From Brachyhypopomus gauderio (taxonomy: Eukaryota; Chordata; Actinopteri; Gymnotiformes; Hypopomidae), in assembly GCF_052324685.1 (NCBI RefSeq), contig NC_135218.1, forward strand, positions 11,826,858-11,890,857: a stretch of 64,000 bases of DNA, written 5' to 3'. Positions 1 to 10,315 of the stretch are shown here, piece after piece. The translations under genes were made by a program, and so were the position numbers. Each line of letters starts with the position of its first letter. Position 1 is the first letter of the stretch. Below the pieces are notes generated by a model. It did no database searches. It was not told the DNA's origin and was given only the letters and a program-made list of their open reading frames with translations.

Positions 1-115
1 GCCATCTTGGTGGCTTTAAAAGTTCACAATAGGAGTCAACGGCGACGTACCGTCCATTATATATACGGTCACTGGCCAAAATGCATTCGACACCCCCCCC
101 GTAACCGGCCCCTAC
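1..115. repeat. Interspersed repeat, copy 1
   Basis: About 80 bases here (GCCATCTTGGTGGCTTTAAA onward through a TATATATAC run) match 26275-26355 with few differences. The two copies then diverge, so this is one end of a dispersed element cut by the window edge. No coding potential is seen. The family is not identified. Confidence 0.6.
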
Positions 116-260
116 AGTGATAAAAATAAAATGTGGCCCGTCATCATTTCTATTTGAGTACCCTTGCTCTAGTGTATAGTGGGGAATAAACTCAAGTATG
201 TATTTGAGCATCTGTATGCAGGCATTTCTCAGCTCACTGGTTTGGTAGCACTGAAATTGG

Positions 261-358
<98 letters not shown>
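261..358. repeat. (TG)n microsatellite, about 49 units
   Basis: Uninterrupted TG dinucleotides. On the minus strand this is a (CA)n tract that starts six bases after the 5' splice site of klhl10 exon 4. Long Cys-Val reading frames across it are artefacts. Confidence 0.97.
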
Positions 359-359
<1 letters not shown>

Positions 360-364
360 GCCAC

Positions 365-3102
365 CTTGCCATGCAGTGTGGTAGCATTAGCTTTACTGCG
401 CAATTCAATCATGGGTGCAATCATGCTCCACTGGTTTGTTGTCGGGTTGTAGCGCTCTGCCGTGTTGAGGTCTACATAGCCATCAAAGCCGCCCATGGCG
501 TAGATGCAGTCGTTTAGCACGGCCACGGCGAGGCAGCTACGTCTATAATGCATGGGTCCGACCTGTAACACACACACACCATAAACAACACATACACATC
601 AACCTAACAAACACACACAAACACTAAAAACACACACAACAATCTTGCCCACATGTACACTGTTACTGACCTCATGCCAAGTCTTTGCCACGGGGTCAAA
701 CTTTCTTACACTGCTGAAATAATCATCAAGATCTGCTCCTCCCACAATGTACACAAATCCATTCAAATATGCTGCTCCGTAAGAGGTTCGTGGACTCTCT
801 CCCTCCACTTTTACATTCACCCATCTATCTGCCCTTGTGTCATAAGCCCCAATGGTAATGTTGGGACTATCAACACCCCAACTACCTATAGCAAATAGGA
901 TGGTGTAGGGCAGGCGTGGGCGGGACAGAGGGTTTCTTAGGGTAGATGGTTCACTTTTGTCGACACTGTTGATCCAGGCGTTCACCGCATTGATGACTGG
1001 TTTACAGTCCTCACTGTCTTTCACTAAAGCATTGCCCTGTACATTGTTCGTGAAGTACTCCGATTCCATCAGTGCCATTCTCACCTGGATAAAAAAATAC
1101 TTGCCTTGAAAACTATTACCATTCTTATTTCATTTTATAATGACGGTGGAGACATGTAGGACATTATGCCAGCAATGCCTCTTTCAGACCTTTGACAACA
1201 AAGCAGCGATGTATCCCTTCCTTTGCTGAGGCGCATGGCTGACCCAGCGCAGGACGGCCTCAAACACCACCTCTTCCTTTTTGATGTTGAGGTCGTCCTT
1301 CTCAATGATGCCACACAGCTGGGTCAGCGGCACCTCCAGGAACTCTTCTGACACACGTGCGACCTCTTCAAAGTGGTGGAGGATGAACAGGTGGGCTTTC
1401 TGTCGCAGGTCCGGGCACCAGTAAGTGTCAGCCAGTTTATAGATGCCTATGCAGTTCTCCACACCCAGCTGAGCTTCTAGGAACTGGCAGCAGGCACGTA
1501 CGAGGCCCGAGACTAAGAACTGGTCTGCAGCTGCTAGCAGCTCCTCCACATTGTCTTCATTTATGGGCACTGAGAGTGTGTAGGCATAATCAACGATCAG
1601 CTGCATCATTTGTGGGGAGACGCCAGGGATGTTGTAGACACGCTTCTCTGGAGGGCTCCAGCCACCGGTGAACAGTGTCCTGTGGAGGAAGGATACAGGT
1701 CACCCTTAAGTGTTTGAGTTTGTAATTTGATGCCTTTGGAATAAAAAAAATGTAATCTATTTATTTATTATTCTTATGTTCTGGATCATGAAGTGGGCTC
1801 TGGGGGAAATGTAGCCTCACAGGTTCACTGTGATCATAATAAAACTTCAAAAAAAATAAGCTGTAAAAAAAACAAAAATATATTTACAAAAATATATGTG
1901 ACAATCATTGGCAGTCATAGAAAGGTCTTATGAACAAATTCTAACTTGTAGATTTAGATTTTTAATTTTAGTTTGTAGGAATGCTTAAGTGGTTATCCAT
2001 GCCTGCATGTTTCACTGGTGAATGAATATGAGATGACATACAAGTCAAAGTGAAGTCTCCCAGTCATCCAGCAACCAATCAGAGAATGCATAAATACATA
2101 CACGAGTTCCAGATTTAAAATAAAGGTCTGGCTAAGTCTGCCAGGAAGCTACAATTGGCCTGAGGTCTGGTCTTTCAGCAGGACAAACTCCCAAGTATAT
2201 CTCAGCATCCATCAGTGGGTTCATGATAAAAGAATCAAGTTTTTATCATGTCCATCTGAATCTCCAGATCTGAACCCTACTGGAAACCTGTGGAGTGAAT
2301 CCACAAGCAAGGACCCAGGACTCTGATCTAGAGAGATTCTGTACAGAGGAATGGGCCCAGGATTCTGATCTAGAGAGGTTCTGTACAGAGGAATGGGCCC
2401 AGGATTCTGATCTAGAGAGGTTCTGTACAGAGGAATGGGCCCAGGACTCTAATCTAGAGAGGTTCTGTACAGAGGAATGGGCCCAGGACTCTGATCTAGA
2501 GGTTCTGTTCAGAGGAATGGGCTCAGACGCTTGTCCTGGGCTCTCTCACTCCATCTAGCATTACTGGTGTATGGCTGCTGTTATGTTGACTTAGGGAGGC
2601 TGGAGGCTACATAATAAAATTCTAAATGTAGGATTGTCTCACTTTTTATCTGATTTTGAGAATGATGATCATCTTAGTCATTGACATTTCACTAGAAGGT
2701 TATTAAGATTAGTTCTAATCCTAATCATGAAATCAGACTTTTAAACTCTTAAGGTAATATTATTAAGTTATTTTCCATTTATGAAAATTTTCTTATGGAA
2801 AAAACATTATCTTATATCCAATACATTTGGGGTTAATAACAACTAATAACGATATAATCTTTTTTAACACTAGAAATTAACATCTTCATATCAACCTCTG
2901 AAATAGGCCTCTCTCACCTGAAATAGTCACTACAGACACAAAGGACGATCTTGTGAGCACTGATCTCTACATCTTTGAACTTGAGGATCACGTCACAGAG
3001 TTTTCCCTCCAAACGAAGATCGTTGAAGGCAGTACAGGACATAGCACTCATTTTGCGCTCCATGTGACGTTGCCCGTGGGACACCTCTGCTTGCTCATTC
3101 AT
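365..3102 (-). CDS. klhl10: Kelch-like protein 10, exons 1-4 (3' end beyond the window)
   Basis: CUL3 ubiquitin-ligase substrate adaptor; in mammals it is a spermatid protein needed for male fertility. Exons on the minus strand: 3102-2918, 1679-1190, 1084-671 and 562-365. Lengths of 185, 490, 414 and 198 give phases that agree at every junction, with GT/AG borders. Exon 1 has the KLHL10-like HMERKMSAMSC and the start of the BTB fold (LCDVILKF, CSDYFR). Exon 2 completes BTB and carries the BACK domain. Exons 3-4 give kelch blades (LPYTILFAIG, YAMGGFDGYVDLNTAERY). The start is the ATG of MNEQAEV, because the reading frame upstream of it offers only GTG. About 429 residues are visible; the family is near 600, so the last kelch repeats lie to the left. 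Intron 1 holds a Tc1 scrap and a 42-base minisatellite; otherwise the introns show nothing. Family assignment rests on remembered similarity to mammalian KLHL10. Confidence 0.93.
2160..2300 (+). pseudogene. Tc1/mariner transposase fragment
   Basis: Read across one frameshift, this stretch gives FQQDK followed by HQWVHDKRIKFLS and SPDLNP, the region around the second and third catalytic acids of Tc1-type DDE transposases. It lies in klhl10 intron 1, antisense to the gene. No terminal repeats are seen, so it is a decayed scrap. Confidence 0.7.
2314..2521. repeat. 42-base tandem repeat, 5 copies
   Basis: Unit begins CAGGATTCTGATCTAGAGAG; the last copy lacks six bases. The period is a multiple of three, so the plus strand stays open (14-residue repeat), but it lies inside klhl10 intron 1 beside transposon debris and is probably not coding. 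Confidence 0.9.
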
Positions 3103-3467
3103 TGTCACCAGTTTTGGACACGTGTGAGTTTAGCTAGGACTTCCTTCAACACTGTTAAGATTGTTAAATATAATTCTAATAGCCACATAAGACTCAAGAG
3201 AGTTCCGGAATGAATCTCTATTACATCATAGTAACTCTATTTACATCATAGTAACAATATGTTGATGAGGTGAGCTTTATGTGCTTCATAAGGTCTGTCT
3301 TGAGTGCCTAATTTAAGGCAATGACAGAGTACACATTTCATGCAATAGCCAGTGCCATACTTTCACATTGAAATCACAGTTACAGTTAAATGGGAGGGGA
3401 AACATATGTTTTTACAAAATTCCTAACTGTAAATACAAGTTCAGTGTTTGTAACAACCAGATGAAGC
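3103..3467. other. klhl10 upstream region, nothing else recognised
   Basis: 5' flank of klhl10. AT-rich, with a short duplication (TTACATCATAGTAAC near 3220-3255). No clear TATA box or other feature was found. Confidence 0.5.
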
Positions 3468-3701
3468 TTAAAGGGAACCCTGGCTGGTAACACTTGTAAG
3501 CCTTAATATGCTGTAATTAAATTATTAAGACATGTTGTAAAAAAAATCACAAAAGCAGCAGATTTATTTACAAATCAACGCTTTTATTCGAAATATTTGA
3601 CATATGGGCGCAGCCATGTTTTCTGACGCGCAATGCCTGCTGGGTAGATGACGTCAAATGGTTGCAGCGCGCTAAACTTAGCTACCTTAAAGAAAACCAA
3701 G

Positions 3702-3975
3702 CCACACTGTGTTGCCGTTGGATGTTATTTCCAGTCGAAAGGCAGTGGGAAGACTGATATTAGTCTTCACAGTTTTCCCAAAGATAAAAATTTGTGAAGC
3801 AGCGTGTGGACGAACACAGCTACCAAAAGACCCGCGGCTCTGCTCACTTCAGTCCCGATGCGTTTGAGTCATTCAGTAGACCCCAACTGGTGAGAGAGTT
3901 GACGGATGCTGTTGGTTTTAAACATAGACTAAAACACAGTGCAGTGCCCACAGTTTTCCCACACAGAAAGTCCAA
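3702..3975 (+). pseudogene. THAP zinc-finger domain, frameshifted
   Basis: Reading HCVAVGCYF, then LHSFPKDKNL, a one-base frameshift near 3797, then VKQRVDEH, AHFSPDAF and finally HSAVPTVFP reproduces the THAP layout (C-x4-C, FP, C-x2-H, AVPTxF). The third zinc ligand is gone (GSAHF where CSAHF is expected). The domain is therefore inactive as it stands. Confidence 0.75.
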
Positions 3976-4061
3976 AAGCCCCAGAATGTGGAGCGAGAAC
4001 CGCACGAAGAAACGTGAACATAAATATGCACTGGATTCTCTCCTGGCGTCCCGGCAACAAC

Positions 4062-4345
4062 GTTTACCGCTAACGTTTACTGCTTCTCCCTCGTTTACCG
4101 CTAACGTTTACTGCTTCTCCCTTGTTTACCGCTAACGTTTACTGCTTCTCCCTCGTTTACCGCTAACGTTTACTGCTTCTCCCTTGTTTACCGCTAACGT
4201 TTACTGCTTCTCCCTTGTTTACCGCTAACGTTTACTGCTTCTCCCTCGTTTACCGCTAACGTTTACTGCTTCTCCCTTGTTTACCGCTAACGTTTACTGC
4301 TTCTCCCTTGTTTACCGCTAACGTTTACTGCTTCCCCCCTCGTTT
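4062..4345. repeat. 31-base tandem repeat, about 9 copies
   Basis: Unit GTTTACCGCTAACGTTTACT plus GCTTCTCCCT and one variable base, repeated almost perfectly inside the TTAA-flanked transposon. The near-identity of the copies suggests recent expansion. Confidence 0.95.
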
Positions 4346-4879
4346 GCGGATCCTGAACTTGAAGGTACAGCATTAGCGGTCATTGATAAATCTGACGATC
4401 TGCTAGATACGAATCAATTACAGATAGTCGAGGAGTCCGTAGGTGTACAGTGTTCTCCATCCAAGACGGATAACGCAACTCAAACAGACATGACTTTTAC
4501 ATCAGATGTAGCGGCCAAAAAGATTAGGGTTAATTAAATGTGAATCACAACATATTAGCCTGTCACTAATCACTACTAGACATGTATAAAAGAAAGCCCT
4601 GTGACCTTATATGCGACGTCAATCTTCAATAAGAGCTCGCTACACGTTATTAGAAATACCGGTAAGACAAAAGTTACGGCCAGTCACTGCAACCATTTGA
4701 CGTCACTACCTGCTGCGCCCGTCAGCAGTTATAAAAATGGCGACCTACGTGCAGCGGGATTTTACAGAAAATCTAATAAATCTGCTACTTTTTGTGATTT
4801 TTTACAACGTGTCTTCATAATTTAGAGTAATTACACGATATTAAGGCTTACATATGTTATCAACCGGGGTTCCCTTTAA

Positions 4880-5602
4880 AAGTAGCTTGTAGTGTCTTTG
4901 GCCTATGTTATACTTTATGTAATGATTTCAACTAACACACACCACAGCTTTGCTACCTCTGGACATAATGGTTGGCCCCTGTCCGCAGACACAAATATTT
5001 TGCATTGAAATACTTTAAATTAGGCTTTTGATTGTATTATCTGAATAGAAATATTGGGTGAAAAGAATGTGTGGATCCATCGCGGGGATAAAATATTTAG
5101 GGGGAAATACTGGTCAGCGCGGCCATACTGGAAGTCATATTTTTCATAATTAGGATAGCAGTACGTTTTAAAAAATGTCTGCTTATTATCCAAATGTTTA
5201 ATCCGCGAGAAAAACACCCGAGAGCGTGTTGCAGTTGGCATCCGCACTGCTAGGTATTGGAGTTTGTTTATTAATGTTCTGGCTGTATATTTTCCCTCAG
5301 CAGTACTAGGCGGTGCCTCAAAACGTAAACAAAGGGGAGAATTAACCAAGCGGGCTGCTCGCCTTCGAAGTCCACCCGTCTTTGAAGAACCAGAACACCG
5401 TACCGCGACACACTCCGTTCTACCCAGCAACAAAGCGGCGGCGTTCGGTTCCTCCGAAAACTGGGACTTTTATCCGCGCGAACGGACCGAGCCCGACGAG
5501 CCCTGCAGAACCGTGCAGAGCGCGAGGCTTCGCGCACCCGGTGCAACGTCACCCTTTCCTTCAATACGGTTATACAACAGAAAGGAGCAATAACAAGGGT
5601 GT
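4880..5602. other. Intergenic, no supported gene
   Basis: Open frames exist on both strands between about 5020 and 5780, but they overlap each other, match nothing known to me and lack splice or promoter context. The 5340-5560 part is GC-richer than its surroundings. I see nothing definite. Confidence 0.4.
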
Positions 5603-5610
5603 GTGTGGTC

Positions 5611-5779
5611 CAGAGGCGGTCTTTGCATAGAGGCGTGGCTAGGCAACTGCCTTGGGCCCCTCCCACTGTAGCCCACTGTAGGGGCCCCCTGATTAGCTGA
5701 CTTCTTTCTCGCATATTAATGTTGATGGGCCCCCTAGTTAAATTCGCCTTGAGCCCCCAAATTGCTAAGTCCGCCACTG
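5611..5779. mobile_element. hAT-type MITE with 8-base target duplication
   Basis: Ends CAGAGGCGG and CCGCCACTG are inverted matches. GTGTGGTC occurs immediately before (5603-5610) and after (5780-5787). An 8-base duplication with CAG-type ends is the hAT signature. The interior is a GGGCCCC-rich noncoding body of 169 bases. Confidence 0.85.
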
Positions 5780-5921
5780 GTGTGGTCTGAGCTTAAAATA
5801 CTGCGTGGAAGTCCGATCAGGAATAAAAAAGCGAGCCGTTTGACTGAAGGGATGATGGGCAATGAGAGGGAGGTGAGGCGGGACCCGCTCCAATGCAGAG
5901 AGAAAGAAGAGCGTACATTTA

Positions 5922-5985
5922 CCACTACATTTACCAGATCGTACATTTACCACTACATTTACCAGATCGTACATTTCCCAGTGGA
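5922..5985. repeat. 28-base tandem repeat, 2.3 copies
   Basis: GTACATTTACCACTACATTT plus ACCAGATC repeated directly. Short minisatellite with no coding role seen. Confidence 0.85.
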
Positions 5986-6185
5986 TTTAATTGGGTTATT
6001 AATGGTTTCAATCGTTTTCATATTTTGCGGTAAAACAAAGTTACTGCCGTTCTCTACAGCGTTGAATATAAATAGGTAGATAGATAGACCTATTAAGTTT
6101 TTTCTAGGGTCTGTAGTTGTAACTGGTGAATCCAGGGACGGGTGAGGATAACATTCGCGCCAGGGCTGAAAAGGTTGAAGATGAA

Positions 6186-6665
6186 GTTGTAAACGCTTGT
6201 CGTTTGAGTCTACCCTGTGCTTTAGCCCATGTTAGAAAATAAAAACACGTGAACCCTGGTATTTTTACCATTTTCGCTGCTGATGTATTTATTGGTTCAT
6301 TAAGACGTAATGGTTTTGACTGAGCCATCTGGAATGGCGAAAGCGGCCTCTCGCGTTTAAGGATCTGGCTCCATACATTGAATCCATTGACAGAGCCCGT
6401 AAGGTGACATCATGTAAAAAATAATAATAACGCGTGGCCACGACTTACTAACGCGTGGGAACGAGATACTAATGTCGCCTTTCACACGCGGCAACAAAGT
6501 TTATTTTTTCACAGCAAAGCAAGCAGATCCCAGGGATGTTCGCGAACTGACTGCCCAAGGAAGGTAAACCTGGCTTTATATAAAGTAATACTTAATTATC
6601 TTGTTCACACGCGTTAATTATCTCGTTCGCACGCGTTAGTAAGTCGTGGCCACGCGTTATTATAT
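6186..6665. mobile_element. Composite dispersed repeat, copy 1 (empty-site version)
   Basis: Closely matches 42053-43180. Shared blocks: GCTTGTCGTTTGAGTCTACC through GGATCTGGCTCCATAC, then a MITE-like part with inverted ends around AACGCGTGGCCACGACTTAC. Here GCGTTTAAGGATCTGG is continuous, whereas the other copy carries a 611-base insertion at this point. About 40 bases just before the MITE part are missing here. No functional coding sequence is seen. Confidence 0.85.
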
Positions 6666-6698
6666 TTTTTACATGATGTCATGTAAAAAATACACCCA

Positions 6699-6829
6699 TG
6701 ACGTCACATGTCCCGCCGTATACCCATGACGTCACATGTCAACGCCCCGTATCCCCATTACGTCACATGCCCCTATGTCTTCTCACCTTTTTAACCCCTG
6801 ACCCATTTTCATGCCTGGTTTATAAAAAG
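6699..6829 (+). promoter_or_regulatory. CRE cluster followed by a TATA box
   Basis: Two perfect TGACGTCA sites (6699-6706, 6727-6734) and one near match TTACGTCA (6758-6765) sit in a roughly 30-base tandem repeat, each followed by CATG. TATAAAAAG follows at 6821-6829. The arrangement resembles a cAMP/CREM-responsive core promoter pointing right. It may instead be a chance product of minisatellite expansion; no strong gene follows. Confidence 0.4.
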
Positions 6830-6982
6830 ACACGTTTACTGTGACGACGGCAGCACTTCATGTGTGAGCCCATGCCGCTTAAAGCACCGCGATAACCGTC
6901 GGTGAAAAGTTGAGAGCGCATTTCAGAGTTCCCAACGCACCCAAATTTGCCCCCGCGCTGTGAAATCTCGGTAAAGCGAAGA

Positions 6983-7201
6983 ATGGAATTGCGCCAAGTG
7001 ACATATGAAACTCCTCCTGTTGTAGAACCCCCTCCCTCCACCAGCCCAACCAGCGCCACCCTCACAGCACCATCCTCACGCCTCCATCAGCGCGCAGGCT
7101 CCCTCTCCCCCCGACGTCTGGCCATCTTAACGGTTCGTGTTCTGAAACAAACCAATGCTTCAATGGACGTGGTTGTTTTGACCTATTTCTTTGTATTATG
7201 A
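6983..7201 (+). CDS. Hypothetical small open frame downstream of the CRE/TATA block
   Basis: 72 codons from MELRQVTYETPP to YFFVL with a Pro/Ser/Thr-rich middle. The open frame continues upstream of this ATG. No homologue is recognised and no splice context is convincing. It is listed only because a promoter-like CRE/TATA block ends about 150 bases upstream. It may well be noncoding. Confidence 0.15.
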   Translation: MELRQVTYETPPVVEPPPSTSPTSATLTAPSSRLHQRAGSLSPRRLAILTVRVLKQTNASMDVVVLTYFFVL

Positions 7202-9339
7202 CAGAGACCGAAAAAAATCTCGAATCACAATGATACCAAATTTGCACTAAGATTGTATTTCAGCTACTTATTTAAAATTATACGGTTTCCATAACCTACA
7301 ACAATTTTAATAGTTTTAAGACATGGTTTAAATTGCTTTTGTAACCACATTGTGTAGAAAATGTATTTACAGTATTTAGAGGCTATGATATTTACCCTTA
7401 TATGACCCTAGTCATATAATTCCATGAGCAATTATTGTACCCCAAACAAAGCAGTATAGAAGTTAGCATGACTGGCAAAAATTTAGCCTGTATACATTCA
7501 GTTGTTTATTTCAACTGTATTCTACTCTATCTCCATAGTTCACATTCCTGTTTGATAGGCTTTTCGCCCACACACCCTTATCGCTGCTGGGGAGACCTGC
7601 CATTTCTGTGTCTCACAAGCGGGTCTATCTGTGCATGTCAAAACAAAATTTCAAAGGAAGCCCCGACCACAGTGGTTCCTTGTTGACAGCTTGTGTCAGT
7701 GAGCTGTTTAAGGTAAAGGACAGAAGCATTGCTGCTTGGAGATCTGTCACCACACAGCCCGATCAGCGGTCCAGCGATAGAGTAAAGAGGCTCTCAGTGA
7801 AACGGTGCATTAGTCACCTGACACTGGAAGACCAGAGAAATCAGTGGACTATTAAATGGATTTATGGAAGATATTGAGATTTTTTGCAAAGATGGCAGTG
7901 ATCAATTGCATGTAAAATGATTTTCAGACATCACTTTGCTGTTTGCAAAATATTCCATTCTTGAGACATGGCATAACAGCAAATAATAAAACCATCAGTT
8001 AACTAACTTAAGAGAGCGTAGCATTGTCTGAAAAAAGATTATTAGCATATAAGCACAGCTATAGAGCAGGAGGGCAGTTATCTGCTCTGATAAACAAATT
8101 ATTTGGTGTATTTAGTTGGAAATAGGCTTTGTCTTCTAATGACCTGGTATCATGTTTTAATGTTTTTTTCCTGCATGTTTCCAACATGATGTAATCAGAT
8201 CTACCTTTAGACAGTTGACACGTTGCGTTGCCTCTGCATGGCGGTCATATGCCTTCTGATATTTTCACGCTGTAGACAATGAAAATTATGTAAGCAATGC
8301 AGTTTCAATCAGCAATCATGTTTTTGCTCTTTCTCATGGTAGAATTTAAAGAAGCTCTCTGCAGTTGTAACTCACAGATATTATCAGTCATAGTGATCCG
8401 TACCCCAGTGTGTGGGCACGCACCTCACCCTTGGCATCAAACAGATTCACTCAGCTTCTGTCACAGAGGAATTACATTTGTCTTTGAAGTGGAAGCGTCC
8501 ATGTTTGCTTCTGGTGCTTGATTAAACTTTATTTGGTTGCAGTATTGCTCTTTTACTGAATATTTCAGTGCTTGTGTATTTGTTTTTAAAAATGCCAGTG
8601 GATGTCTGTTTCATTTAGGAAAGACAAGCCATTAAAGCAGACACTTTCTGTCAATTAGTCTCTGTTTCTGCCAAGATGTAGGGACACACAGGAGAGAAAA
8701 AATACAGAAAATTGTTAAGCACCCTCTCAACATCTCTAAGGCTTATCATGGTTTACCATGATGACAGAATGTAAAGACTGCACAGAGGCATAATTGAATT
8801 CAGAGACTTCTATCTACTACAATAGCAAATACCTAGTAATCCCGTAAGTATCATAAGACACTAAGTACCACCAGCAGTGTTATGCTTAAGATATGTACAG
8901 TGTTTATATTATCATTTGTTATATTGTGGATGATTTCTTCATGCTTTTGTTTTGCCCGATTTTCTGCTTAATCGTTCACAATACAATCAGTGTAATTAGC
9001 AAAAGGAAAGCAGTGTCACCTTCTGAAAAAGGGGCTGCCGTTTCTTTTAAACAGTGAATTACGGGTTTGCAAGTTCTGTGTTGTAACCTACCAGTGCAAG
9101 TTCACTAGCTCGAGTGTGTTGGCCAGTTTCTCTGTGTAATTGCAAACACACTGCAAGCTATTAAACACAGGCATGGCCTCTGGGAGAAATGCATACATGC
9201 GTGTCAAATAAATGCAAAGTTTTATGCTGGTTCTTTTTGCATTTCTTAATTTTTCTTTGTGACAATATGACAATAAAGTTGAAAGTTGAATTGAGTTCTA
9301 GATCTCTTCCATGCCCCCTTTCTAAGACATGTGTGTGTT

Positions 9340-9421
<82 letters not shown>

Positions 9422-10315
9422 CGCGCGTGTGTGTGTGTACCTGCACAGGCTGTGACTGGCTGCTGTGTTTCAGGATAAACACAGAGCAATAGGAGGAATC
9501 ATGGTAACTCTCAGACAAACCCAGACTGAACTCTGCATCCCCTCAAATACACATTAACATTCACCTCCATCTGGCCTATAGCTCAAGTTATATATATGCT
9601 GAAGTTACCAAGCTCTGTCTTGTCAATAATTTAGGAATACAGTAATCACAAAACCAAAACAAAGCAAACAACACAAAACAAAACATAAAGACAAAGAAGC
9701 AGAAACAGAAAAAAAACAAGTAGAGAACAGAGTTCACATCGAGATTTTTATAGCTGAATACCTAGATTCTGCATTTTGTCAGGTAGATAGTTAACATTAG
9801 TGCGTTTTAGTTAACATTACTAGATGAAATCGCGGAAACGACGATGGAGATTAAATGTGGTAGTGCATTGGCGCCCCCTTCTTTCAAGAAAAACATTGAA
9901 AAACAAAATTATCAATATTTTGGGAGTTATTTCAGGCCCTTAGATTATAAGATAATTTGTACTTTATATACTGTTATTCATTTGTTATTTAGAATCACTG
10001 TTATTTGAAAGAACTGACTATTGACATTCTCGTAATGGCTTCTAAATTGATCATATTTGAACGTAACAGTTCTACAGACGCTTTTATTTTGAAATTTGGT
10101 TGGGTCACACTACTTCCGTATTGAAAAGTCACCAAACAACATGGAGATAACAGTAGAAAGTGTGCGTCCTTTAGTGGACTAATAATAGTGTTATTTTGAA
10201 ATATTGATATTTTTAGCAACTGTTCAGGTAACCGCCATACACTGCGACAAATTATCTGTAGCCACTACCAGGTATTATCTGAATAAGCAAGACATTAACG
10301 TATATGTGCCCGAAA
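7202..10315. other. Gene-poor upstream region of hemk1
   Basis: AT-rich sequence without recognisable coding exons on either strand. It contains the (TG)n tract at 9337-9439 and, just before it (9250-9290), an ACAATAAAGTTGAAAGTTGA stretch resembling a retroposon 3' tail. Near 10117 an ETS-like ACTTCCG lies about 200 bases before the hemk1 start codon. Nothing else was identified. Confidence 0.5.
9337..9439. repeat. (TG)n/(CG)n microsatellite
   Basis: A long TG run containing a CGCGCGCGCG block near its right end. Alternating purine-pyrimidine sequence of this kind can adopt Z-DNA. Confidence 0.95.

Larger units (their letters stand above)
3472..4875 (+). mobile_element. TTAA-flanked DNA transposon with THAP remnant (Kolobok-like)
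   Basis: The sequence starts AGGGAACCCTGGCTGG and ends with the inverted match to AGGGAACCCCGGTTGA. TTAA lies directly outside each end (3468-3471 and 4876-4879), as expected of a TTAA target duplication. Inside are a degraded THAP DNA-binding domain and a 31-base minisatellite; no transposase core is visible. TTAA targets plus a THAP domain are known from Kolobok elements, while piggyBac shares the TTAA target but lacks THAP. The superfamily call is inference. At 1404 bases it is non-autonomous. Confidence 0.75.

Noticed and set aside
179-517. Cys-Val rich open frames over the TG repeat
   Set aside because: Artefact of a dinucleotide repeat; the real coding sequence here is klhl10 exon 4 on the minus strand.
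2295-2558. 87-codon frame with a 14-residue repeat
   Set aside because: Lies in klhl10 intron 1 over a 42-base minisatellite next to Tc1 debris; no promoter, splice site or homologue.
5020-5777. Several overlapping frames on both strands
   Set aside because: Mutually antisense, no recognisable domain, partly over a hAT MITE.
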